A stretch of DNA of 12,805 nucleotides from NCBI GenBank assembly GCA_003499955.1, contig DNRP01000042.1, positions 1-12,805 of the forward strand, written 5' to 3'. Origin of the DNA: Cyanobacteria bacterium UBA9971. Its GTDB lineage: Bacteria > Cyanobacteriota > Vampirovibrionia > Gastranaerophilales > UBA9971. Position numbers and translations under genes: made by a program. Below, in pieces: positions 1 to 6,621 of the stretch (position 1 is its first letter; every line of letters starts with the position of its first letter). Under the pieces are notes generated by a model that did not search any database, was not told the origin of the DNA, and worked only from the letters and a program-made list of their open reading frames with translations.

Positions 1-288
1 GCCAAAAAATTAGCAAATTCAACAGACGGAAATCCTTATACTCAACAAAATAATGCTGCAAAATCTCCTTTAAGCGTAAATTATAATCAAACTTTGATGG
101 AATTTTCGGATTTTAATCCTCAAACAATAGAAAGTGATGAGAATTCCCCGAATGAAACCGGAAATACTGTTAATATTGAAAAAGAAATGAGTTCTTTAAC
201 AAAAAACGGAATGACATATAATGCACTCGCAACTTTACAGGCAAAAGAATTTCGAGGTCTTTCCGAAATAATCAGAGGTTCCCAATAA
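1..288 (+). CDS. flgB: FlgB, flagellar proximal rod protein (3' end only)
   Basis: The reading frame is open from base 1, so this is the C-terminal 95 residues of a gene whose start lies outside the window. FlgB is one of the proximal rod subunits that cross the periplasm on top of the MS ring. The visible part has the low-complexity, Asn-rich middle segment usual for FlgB, then the conserved C-terminal helix: an EKEM motif followed by a TYNALATLQAKEF stretch, which matches the family pattern (V-x-I-x-x-E-M ... Y-x-A-L ... K-F) used for coiled-coil packing in the rod. It is followed 47 bases later by flgC, the usual partner, which strongly supports the call. The N-terminal rod motif cannot be checked here. 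Confidence 0.85.
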   Translation, partial: AKKLANSTDGNPYTQQNNAAKSPLSVNYNQTLMEFSDFNPQTIESDENSPNETGNTVNIEKEMSSLTKNGMTYNALATLQAKEFRGLSEIIRGSQ

Positions 289-335
289 TTTGTAATTTAA
301 ACTTTTTCTCATAAAAACATCGAGGAGGTAAAAAA

Positions 336-830
336 ATGAATTTTAATGCTTTAGATATAAGTTCTTCCGCTTTAACAGCGCAAAGAATAAAAATGGATGC
401 AATTGCCGGCAACATTGCAAACGTAAATACAACAAGAAATCCCGACGGAACACCCGGCATATACAGAAGAAAAGAAGTAATTTTTTCTTCCGTATACGGC
501 AATATGGTAAACGGGAAAAACAATAACGATGAATGGAATACTGATGAAACAAATACAAATGCTGATTTAAAAGGTTCTGTCAGTCAAAATAGTGTATCTA
601 CGCTAAACGGGGTAAAAGTTCTTCAGGTCGCTGATGATTTTAAAACGCCTCTTAATAAAGTTTATAATCCTTCTCATCCTGATGCAGACAAAGACGGATA
701 TGTGAATCTTCCAAACGTAAATGTAGTAAGCGAAATGGTTGATATGATTTCCGCAAGCAGAGCTTACGAAGCAAACGTTACTTCCATAAACGCCACAAAA
801 AGCATGATTTCAGCGGCTATGAAAATTTAG
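336..830 (+). CDS. flgC: FlgC, flagellar proximal rod protein
   Basis: This is a second proximal rod subunit, exported through the flagellar type III apparatus. At 164 residues it is slightly longer than many FlgC proteins. The N-terminal rod motif is clear at residues 4-33 (ALDISSSALTAQRIKMDAIA followed by GNIANVNTT), the signature of the rod/hook/filament axial family. The C-terminal helix is equally typical (residues about 130-164: PNVNVVSEMVDMISASRAYE, then ANV...ATKSMI). The ATG is set by a near-perfect Shine-Dalgarno, GAGGAGGTA at 321-329, seven bases upstream. It sits between flgB and fliE, as in many flagellar operons. The middle segment carries the variable insertion that makes FlgC proteins differ in length. 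Confidence 0.95.
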   Translation: MNFNALDISSSALTAQRIKMDAIAGNIANVNTTRNPDGTPGIYRRKEVIFSSVYGNMVNGKNNNDEWNTDETNTNADLKGSVSQNSVSTLNGVKVLQVADDFKTPLNKVYNPSHPDADKDGYVNLPNVNVVSEMVDMISASRAYEANVTSINATKSMISAAMKI

Positions 831-855
831 TAAATAAAACAAGGGGTATTTTAAT

Positions 856-1383
856 ATGATAGGACCATTATCAGGATTACAAGGAATGCAGGGAATGCAA
901 GGATTACAAGGAATGCAGGGGCTGCAAAACAATTTAAATAATAATTTAGGCAGCATGAAATATGACAATATTAACAATCTCGATAATTTTATGGAAGATG
1001 GAGGAATACAATCACCGAACTCAATTCCGCAACTTAATGATTTGGCAAATAATACTGAAGATATGGAACTTAAAGCTGATCTTCAGGGGCTTATTGAAAA
1101 AAATCAAGATTTTGACAAGAGCGACCTGTCATCACCTTCTGAAATAACAAGCGGCGAAGTAGCAAACAAGTTTTCTGATGTTCTGGGCAATTATATTAAT
1201 AATGTTAACGCAAAAAACAGGGATGCTGAAAAAGCTGTTGAAACTTTTGTTTCCGGTGGAAATATAGATATGCATTCCGTTATGATAGCTGCTGAAAAAG
1301 CAAATCTTTCCATGCAGCTTGCTGTTCAGATGAAAAACAAAATTGTTCAAGCTTATCAAGAAGTTTCCCGTATTCAAATATAA
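856..1383 (+). CDS. fliE: FliE, MS-ring/rod adaptor, with extended N-terminus
   Basis: FliE joins the FliF MS ring to the proximal rod and is among the first proteins exported. The conserved family part is only the last ~70 residues (about 106-175: SDVLGNYINNVNAKNRDAEK through IAAEKANLSMQLAVQMKNKI to VQAYQEVSRIQI). The whole protein is 175 residues against roughly 100 for most FliE, so residues 1-105 are an unusual extension. It opens with a run of GLQ/GMQ tripeptides (residues 7-24), then an Asn-rich linker. AAGGGG at 841-846, nine bases before the ATG, supports this start, and the downstream frame is continuous. The gene is 25 bases after flgC and so is probably co-transcribed with it. The function of the repeat segment is unknown. 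Confidence 0.9.
   Translation: MIGPLSGLQGMQGMQGLQGMQGLQNNLNNNLGSMKYDNINNLDNFMEDGGIQSPNSIPQLNDLANNTEDMELKADLQGLIEKNQDFDKSDLSSPSEITSGEVANKFSDVLGNYINNVNAKNRDAEKAVETFVSGGNIDMHSVMIAAEKANLSMQLAVQMKNKIVQAYQEVSRIQI
874..927 (+). repeat. 27-bp tandem repeat inside fliE
   Basis: Two adjacent 27-base copies (874-900 and 901-927) differ at two positions. Each is itself built from three related 9-base units beginning GGA/GGG. They encode six Gly-(Leu/Met)-Gln tripeptides at FliE residues 7-24. The in-frame 9/27-base period would allow length changes by replication slippage without breaking the gene. Confidence 0.85.
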
Positions 1384-1409
1384 TTAACCCGAATTACAAA
1401 TTAGCCAAG

Positions 1410-1531
1410 ATTGTCATTGCGAGCAAAGCGAAGCAATCCAAGAAAATTAGGATTTTTCATAAAAAAATCTATCCAAATTATTTATTTTTAGATTGCTTCG
1501 TCGGCACTACGCACCTCCTCGCAATGACAAT
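1410..1531. repeat. Family A palindromic repeat between fliE and fliF
   Basis: A 122-base imperfect inverted repeat. The outer arms are ATTGTCATTGCGAG (1410-1423) and its exact reverse complement (1518-1531). Inner arms ending in GAAGCAATCC (left) and GATTGCTTCG (right) also pair. The two arms are not equivalent: the left is the short type (GCAAAGCGAAGCAATC), while the right, read on the minus strand, carries an extra segment GGTGCGTAGTGCC that can fold with G-U pairs. The centre is A/T-rich. It lies in a non-coding gap of 284 bases (1384-1667), which otherwise holds only the candidate fliF promoter region. Confidence 0.85.
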
Positions 1532-1580
1532 AAAAGGATTCTGACTTCTTTTCCTTTACCTTGATACTTAAATCTATTAA

Positions 1581-1627
1581 TTAACAAAACTTAACAAATA
1601 TGCCTCAATAACAATCTCTAGTATAAT
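1581..1627 (+). promoter_or_regulatory. Candidate fliF promoter region with direct repeats
   Basis: A perfect TATAAT at 1622-1627 lies 40 bases before the fliF start, but no good -35 box is found 16-18 bases upstream. Instead two copies of TTAACAAA (1581-1588, 1591-1598), exactly ten bases apart on one helical face, precede it. This would fit an activator-dependent promoter giving fliF-fliI separate expression. It is a pattern-based guess only. Confidence 0.35.
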
Positions 1628-1667
1628 TGATATAAAGAATAAAAAGGATTTTTTAGGGGAGTCTAAA

Positions 1668-3233
1668 TTGGAAACTCAATTAAATGTAATAATGAACGAC
1701 ATAAAAAAACTTTGGAACGGTTTGGAGTTCATGCAAAAACTCGTTATCATGCTCCTCCTCGTTGCCTCAATTTTTGCAGTTTCCTTTATAGCGATTAAAT
1801 CAATGGAACCCGAATGGGGCGTTCTCTACAGTGATTTATCAGATACCGATGCAAATGCGGTATTGGAAAATCTTAAAAAATCAGGATATCCCTTTAAATT
1901 AAGCGATGACAGAAAAACAATCCTTGTCCCTCTTAAGGCAAAAGAGGAATTACGTCTTATGATTGCGCAAAATGACGTTATTCAAGACAGCAATCCCGGC
2001 TTTGATCTTTTAAACAAAGTGCAGTTCGGAGCAACCGACTTTCAAAACAAACTGACAAGACAAAAGATTTTTCAGGATGAATTAACTCGAACTATAGAAA
2101 AAATAAGGGGTATACAAAAAGCCCGGGTTCAAATTGCTGAACCCGACAGATCTGTTTTTGCCGATAAAGATGAACTCCCTACGGCTTCTGTTATGCTTAT
2201 TATAGAAAGCGGCTCAAGACTAAAACCTGATCAGATTAAAGCAATTAAAAATCTTGTAGCTTATGGTATCCCGCGATTGACACCCGAAAAAGTTTTTGTT
2301 ACCGACCAGAGCGGAGTAAATCTGGCAGAAGATTCCGAAGGATCAAGCAGTTCAGGAGACGACTACAAAACAACATTTGAAAAAGATACGGTAAAAAAAG
2401 TTCAGAAAGTCATCCAAAACATTGTAGGCGTAGGCAATATTAGTGTTGAAGTCACTGCGGATATTAATTTTGACAGGACAAAAACCACCATAGAAAAATA
2501 CCTTCCCGCCGCAGACAGCAACGGAACCCCTATAGGCGTTCTTTCAACAGTAAAAGACGAATCAGAAATTTATGACAAAGGTCAAAAAGATGCAGGCAGT
2601 GCAGATACAACCGGAGAAACCACGGATGCTGCTTCTGCAGGAAAAAATTATGAAAAAATAAGAACATCGAAAAATTATAATGTTTCCAAAGAAATAAGCC
2701 AGGTCGTTTATGCGCCGGGCAAAGTTCAAAGATTGACCATCGCTGTTGCGCTTAACAAAATTCTTACAACAAAAGAAAAAGAAGAAATTAAAAAACTGGT
2801 AATTTCAGCCAGCGGAGCTGATGAAACCAGAGGTGATATAATTACAATTACAGGAATGCAGTTTGCTATAAATCCTGAAGATTCAGGAAATGAAGTATTG
2901 AGTCAGCTTGATAAAGCTAATACACAGCAATTTTTAATACAAAGTATAGCTCCTCTGGTTGTAATTCTTGCGTTGGGACTAGGCGCGCTCTTTGTTCTCA
3001 GTTCTCTGCTTAAAAAACCTGTATCCGGTGAAATTTATGATTCCGGCAGATACTATGATGACGAAGCAAATGACAGTGACGAGCCGGGAATACTTCCAAC
3101 AGGCGAAGCAATGCCGGTGCTTGGAACAAGTCTTGATCCTGTATTGGAAAAAATCAAAACAGATATAAATACAACAATTCTCGCTGATCCGACAGAAGCG
3201 GCGCGTTTATTACAGTCATTCATCAAGGATTAA
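1668..3233 (+). CDS. fliF: FliF, flagellar MS-ring protein
   Basis: FliF forms the membrane-embedded MS ring that houses the export gate and carries the rotor. It is 521 residues, normal for the family. Order of parts: short cytoplasmic N-terminus; TM1 at residues 25-44; conserved WGVLYSDLSDTDANAV and LKKSGYPFKL of the YscJ-like ring-building domain (about 48-215, with KLTRQKIFQDELTRTIEKI and QIAEPDRSVF); the FliF C domain (about 240-365, SVEVTADINFDRTKTTIEKY); TM2 at about 425-447; and a cytoplasmic tail ending EAARLLQSFIKD, the FliG-binding helix. The start is a TTG at 1668, chosen because GGGGAG (1656-1661) lies six bases upstream and TM1 follows directly. fliG begins seven bases after the stop. 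Confidence 0.96.
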   Translation: METQLNVIMNDIKKLWNGLEFMQKLVIMLLLVASIFAVSFIAIKSMEPEWGVLYSDLSDTDANAVLENLKKSGYPFKLSDDRKTILVPLKAKEELRLMIAQNDVIQDSNPGFDLLNKVQFGATDFQNKLTRQKIFQDELTRTIEKIRGIQKARVQIAEPDRSVFADKDELPTASVMLIIESGSRLKPDQIKAIKNLVAYGIPRLTPEKVFVTDQSGVNLAEDSEGSSSSGDDYKTTFEKDTVKKVQKVIQNIVGVGNISVEVTADINFDRTKTTIEKYLPAADSNGTPIGVLSTVKDESEIYDKGQKDAGSADTTGETTDAASAGKNYEKIRTSKNYNVSKEISQVVYAPGKVQRLTIAVALNKILTTKEKEEIKKLVISASGADETRGDIITITGMQFAINPEDSGNEVLSQLDKANTQQFLIQSIAPLVVILALGLGALFVLSSLLKKPVSGEIYDSGRYYDDEANDSDEPGILPTGEAMPVLGTSLDPVLEKIKTDINTTILADPTEAARLLQSFIKD

Positions 3234-3239
3234 AAAGCC

Positions 3240-4271
3240 ATGGCTGATCATCATAATCAATTAACAATTAATACAATGACCAATACCCAAAAAGTAGCCA
3301 CGCTTTTAATTGCGCTCGGGCCGTCTACAGCTGCCGAAGTGTTAAAAAATCTGCCTGATGACGAATTAATAGAACATATTACCCTTGATATTGCAAGTCT
3401 TAATAAAATTCCGCCGGAAATTGTCGATGAAGTGCTTGAAGAGTTTCATTCTTTGTTTCAAGCAAGCAATTTTCTTAATCGCGGCGGCTTGGATTATGCT
3501 AAAAAGCTTCTTGCGGATACTTTCGGAGATCAAAAAGCCGGTCAGCTTTTTGAAAAATTAGCTACAAACCAAACTAACCCTTTTCAATTTTTTAATGACG
3601 CGGATGCTTCTCAACTTGCAACTTCTTTTCAAAACGAAAATCCCCAACTTATCGCGCTAATTCTGGCTTATATAAAACCTGATAAAGCAGCTTTAGTTCT
3701 AAGCAGCCTTCCTGACCATCTTCAATCCATAGTAGCCATGAAAATAGCCGAAATGGACAGAACAAATCCTGAAATACTGGGTGAAGTGGAAAAAATTATT
3801 GAAAGTAAATTCTCATCCGTTGTTTCGCAGGATTTCTCTAAAGCAGGCGGTGTTGAAGCGCTTGCTGATATACTTAACCGTGCTGACAGAAATTCTGAAA
3901 GAAAAATTATGGAAATTCTGGAAGTTCAGGATCTTGAAATGGCAGAACGTATAAGAGAACTTATGTTTGTATTCGAAGATCTTATCAAGCTGGACGATAA
4001 AGCTGTTCAACGCGTATTGCGTGAAATTGAAACAAAAGACCTCGCTCTTGCTCTTAAAGGCGCTAATGAAGACGTTAAAGACAAAATATTCAGAAATATG
4101 TCAGAGAGAGCATCCGGTATGCTTAAAGATGATATGGAATACATGGGACCTGTAAGGGCAAAAGAAGTACAAGAATCTCAAACAAAAGTTGTTGCAGTCA
4201 TCAGAGCTCTTGAAGCAACCGGAGAAATAACAATATTCAGGGATGATGCGGAGGATGACCTGATTGAGTAA
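3240..4271 (+). CDS. fliG: FliG, flagellar rotor/switch protein
   Basis: FliG is the rotor protein that binds FliF, FliM and the stator and generates torque. At 343 residues it is full length. The N-terminal FliF-binding domain is residues 13-110 (KVATLLIALGPSTAAEVLKN). The middle domain carries the FliM-binding motif as ENPQ (133-136) instead of the common EHPQ. The C-terminal torque helix is intact: aligned by eye to E. coli FliG, the charged residues K264, R281, D288, D289 and R297 are all present (ALKGAN..., NMSERASGMLKDDM, GPVR). The ATG has AAGGA at 3225-3229, ten bases upstream and inside the end of fliF. The 3' end overlaps the fliH start, implying translational coupling. Confidence 0.97.
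   Translation: MADHHNQLTINTMTNTQKVATLLIALGPSTAAEVLKNLPDDELIEHITLDIASLNKIPPEIVDEVLEEFHSLFQASNFLNRGGLDYAKKLLADTFGDQKAGQLFEKLATNQTNPFQFFNDADASQLATSFQNENPQLIALILAYIKPDKAALVLSSLPDHLQSIVAMKIAEMDRTNPEILGEVEKIIESKFSSVVSQDFSKAGGVEALADILNRADRNSERKIMEILEVQDLEMAERIRELMFVFEDLIKLDDKAVQRVLREIETKDLALALKGANEDVKDKIFRNMSERASGMLKDDMEYMGPVRAKEVQESQTKVVAVIRALEATGEITIFRDDAEDDLIE
4250..4266 (+). promoter_or_regulatory. Shine-Dalgarno and TTG start of fliH within fliG
   Basis: GGAGG at 4250-4254 lies nine bases before a TTG at 4264-4266, which overlaps the last codons of fliG (its TAA is 4269-4271). No ATG offers a better start with full-length homology. The strong ribosome site decides the TTG and suggests re-initiation by ribosomes finishing fliG. 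Confidence 0.75.
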
Positions 4272-5172
4272 AAGAATAAGAAGTTCTAACGTTCAATTAG
4301 GCGAATCGCTCATAGTCGGACACCCTTTAAAAATAACCGCCGGTGAAGGTTTTGACGATGACAGCGAATTAAGCAGGGAAGAATTATATTTAAAACTTAA
4401 AGAAAAAGAATTTAAGCAAAAAATTGAACAACTTCAAATAGATGCCCAAAATCAGGCAAACTCCATAATTGAAGAAGCTGAAAATAAAGCTGCTCAAATG
4501 ATTGAAGACTCAAAACAGCGCGCCCAAAAATTGGAAGAAGAGCTTGAACAATTAAAAAACAACGCACTTGAAGAAGCCCGACAAGCAGGAACAGAATTAG
4601 GCTTTAACGAAGGCTATCAAAAAGCCACTGAAGAAGTTTTTTCAAGAGTTATAAACCTTGAAGCAATTGCTGATTCTTCATTTCAATTAAAAAAAGAAAT
4701 TATTTTGTCGGCTGAACATGAAATTTTACAGCTTTCAATTGCTATAGCCGAAAAAATATTAAAGCAGCAACTCGAAATCAAGCCTGAAATGATTACTGAA
4801 ATAATCAGGGCGGCTATAAACGAGCTTAAAGACAAAGAAGAAATAAAAATAATAGTGAATCCCGCTTTAAAAGAGCAGTTATACAGTTTTTCAGAAGAAC
4901 TAAAAACTGCGATTAAGGGAATGAAAACAATAAAAATTGTCGAAGACAAGACAATTCATGCAAACAGCGCGATTATAGAATCGCCGGAATCAAGAATAGA
5001 CGCGCGCCTTGAAACACAAATCGCTAAAATCACCGAAGAACTTATGAAAACCTTCGCAGAAGAACCTGTTTTAGATGAAATTATAGATTGTCATCCTGAA
5101 TCGCAATGTCATGCTGAATTTATTTCAGCATCTATCCAACAAGAAATAGACCCTGAAACAAGTTCAGGGTGA
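4264..5172 (+). CDS. fliH: FliH, export ATPase regulator, with repeat-derived tail
   Basis: FliH is the peripheral stalk-like regulator that dimerises, binds FliI and anchors it to the C ring. The protein has a short N-terminal segment, a long charged coiled coil (about residues 38-120, with regularly placed Ala/Glu such as IIEEAENKAAQMIEDSKQRA), a GFNEGYQKA motif, and a C-terminal FliH/VATP-E-like domain (about 135-265, with ILKQQLEIKPEMITEIIRAA and the near-end IDARLETQIAKI). Similarity to FliH ends near residue 275. The last 27 residues (276-302, CHPESQCHAEFISAS...) are the translation of a family B palindromic repeat, and the TGA stop lies inside the repeat. FliI starts 12 bases later. 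The call rests on family features plus position between fliG and fliI. Confidence 0.9.
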   Translation: MSKRIRSSNVQLGESLIVGHPLKITAGEGFDDDSELSREELYLKLKEKEFKQKIEQLQIDAQNQANSIIEEAENKAAQMIEDSKQRAQKLEEELEQLKNNALEEARQAGTELGFNEGYQKATEEVFSRVINLEAIADSSFQLKKEIILSAEHEILQLSIAIAEKILKQQLEIKPEMITEIIRAAINELKDKEEIKIIVNPALKEQLYSFSEELKTAIKGMKTIKIVEDKTIHANSAIIESPESRIDARLETQIAKITEELMKTFAEEPVLDEIIDCHPESQCHAEFISASIQQEIDPETSSG

Positions 5173-5174
5173 CA
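5089..5174. repeat. Family B composite palindromic repeat forming the fliH 3' end
   Basis: A half unit TGTCATCCTGAA (5089-5100) is followed by a 68-base composite element (5107-5174). This contains hairpin ATGCTGAA/TTCAGCAT, a 14-base spacer region, and hairpin CCCTGAA/TTCAGGG, bounded by TGTCA and TGACA. It is entirely in frame with fliH, supplies its stop codon, and ends directly before AGGAA (5174-5178), the probable fliI ribosome site. Confidence 0.85.
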
Positions 5175-5184
5175 GGAACGAATC

Positions 5185-6498
5185 ATGATAGACCTTTCAA
5201 AATACAAAAACACAGCACAAAATGCCAATTCTTTCAAAGAAATCGGGCAGGTTACGCATATTATAGGGCTAGTGATAGAAGCGGACGGGCCGCCTTCTTC
5301 TATTGGAGACCTTTGCTATATTTATCCTAAAATGAACGAAACTCCTGTATGGGCTGAAGTAGTAGGGTTTAAGGAAGATAAAGTCTTGCTTATGCCTCTT
5401 GGAGAAATGGAAGGACTAAAACCAGGCTCTACTGTTATAAATTCAGGAGGGGCAATAAAAGTAAAAGTCGGTTCAGAACTTTTAGGACGAGTTTTAGACG
5501 GATTAGGAAACCCTCTTGATGAATTTGGAACACTAAAAACAAACAAATTTCGGTCGTCAAAAGCTCAAAAGATTAACCCATTGACGAAAATCAAAGTCAG
5601 AGATCCTCTTTCAATGGGAGTAAAAGCCATTGATAGCCTTATTACTATTGGCAAAGGTCAAAGGGTAGGCATAATGGCAGGTAGCGGCGTGGGTAAAAGC
5701 ACGTTACTGGGTATGCTTGCCAGAAACTCCAAAGCCGATATGAATGTTATTGCCTTAATCGGGGAAAGAGGCAGAGAAGTAAGCGAATTCATAGAAAATT
5801 CTCTTGGAACTGAAGGCTTAAGCAAGTCTGTAGTAGTTGTAGCAACTTCTGACCAGCCATCTCTGGTAAAAATAAAAGCCGCACACGTTGCAACAAGCAT
5901 TGCGGAATATTTCAGAGATAGCGGACGTGATGTACTCTTTATGCTGGATTCTGTAACACGTATCGCAATGGCACAAAGAGAAGTAGGTCTTGCAATAGGA
6001 GAACCTCCTGCTACGCGAGGCTATACTCCTTCTGTGTTCGCTCTTATGCCAAAACTCTTAGAAAGAAGCGGAAACAGCGACAAAGGCACAATGACAGGTC
6101 TTTATACCGTTCTTGTAGAAGGCGATGACTTTAACGAACCTGTTTCAGACACAGTTAGAGGGATTCTTGACGGACATATTTTATTATCAAGACAACTGGC
6201 GCAGAAAAATCATTTTCCCGCCATAGACGTACTGGGAAGCATAAGCAGGGTAATGATAGACGTAACAGCAAAAGAGCAAATGGAAGCAGCCGGAAAAATC
6301 AGGGATCTTCTTGCAACTTACGAAAAAAACGTTGATTTGATTAATATAGGGGCTTATATCAAGGGCAGCGATCCCAAAATAGACAGGTCTATCGCATTAA
6401 ACGAAGAAATTAACAACTTTCTCAAGCAACCTATAAAAGAAAAACTTGATTTCACCGAAACCGTAAACAAACTTATAGAAATTTCCAATAAGCTTTAA
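5185..6498 (+). CDS. fliI: FliI, flagellum-specific export ATPase
   Basis: FliI is the F1-beta-like hexameric ATPase that energises unloading of export substrates at the flagellar type III gate. It is 437 residues, normal length. Features: an N-terminal beta-barrel domain (about 20-90, GQVTHIIGLVIEADGPPSSI); Walker A AGSGVGKST at 165-173 (K171); the catalytic GERGRE loop at 193-198 (E194); Walker B LFMLDS with D255; the signature TRIAMAQREVGLAIGEPPAT; and ATRGYTPSVFALMPKLLERS. These flagellar/type III motifs distinguish it from true F-type ATPase subunits. The ATG is preceded by AGGAA (5174-5178). It is the last recognisable flagellar gene of the operon. The next gene is a chemoreceptor 123 bases away with its own promoter-like sequence, and no fliJ is seen. 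Confidence 0.97.
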   Translation: MIDLSKYKNTAQNANSFKEIGQVTHIIGLVIEADGPPSSIGDLCYIYPKMNETPVWAEVVGFKEDKVLLMPLGEMEGLKPGSTVINSGGAIKVKVGSELLGRVLDGLGNPLDEFGTLKTNKFRSSKAQKINPLTKIKVRDPLSMGVKAIDSLITIGKGQRVGIMAGSGVGKSTLLGMLARNSKADMNVIALIGERGREVSEFIENSLGTEGLSKSVVVVATSDQPSLVKIKAAHVATSIAEYFRDSGRDVLFMLDSVTRIAMAQREVGLAIGEPPATRGYTPSVFALMPKLLERSGNSDKGTMTGLYTVLVEGDDFNEPVSDTVRGILDGHILLSRQLAQKNHFPAIDVLGSISRVMIDVTAKEQMEAAGKIRDLLATYEKNVDLINIGAYIKGSDPKIDRSIALNEEINNFLKQPIKEKLDFTETVNKLIEISNKL

Positions 6499-6533
6499 AA
6501 TAATTCCAAATATTAATTTATTCTTAATTTTAT

Positions 6534-6571
6534 TTGTACTAAACCAAAACAAAAAATATAATAATATTATT
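6534..6571 (+). promoter_or_regulatory. Candidate promoter of the chemoreceptor gene
   Basis: TTGTAC (6534-6539), a 17-base spacer and a perfect TATAAT (6557-6562) sit in the 123-base A/T-rich gap after fliI. The -35 matches only three of six bases. A perfect 12-base palindrome AATAATATTATT (6560-6571) overlaps the -10 and could be an operator, though such strings arise easily in A/T-rich DNA. Confidence 0.45.
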
Positions 6572-6621
6572 AGAAAAATATTTTTATAGCATTATTTTCA
6601 AAATAACTGAAAGAGGTGTTA

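Noticed and set aside
1132..1377. Minus-strand open frames inside fliE, fliI, the chemoreceptor gene and aroF
   Set aside because: They lie opposite strongly conserved genes, lack ribosome sites, and their residue composition is that of antisense shadows.
1410..1531. CRISPR array made of the GTCATTGCGAG repeats
   Set aside because: The copies are dispersed, inverted and kilobases apart, with no regular spacers and no cas genes.
1549..1563. 15-base match TTTTCCTTTACCTTG between 1549-1563 and the complement of 11421-11435
   Set aside because: Both are near repeats, but the flanks differ, and a match of this length in A/T-rich DNA could be chance.
6616..6621. GTG at 6616 as the chemoreceptor start
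   Set aside because: It overlaps the AAGAGG ribosome-binding site that serves the ATG at 6622.
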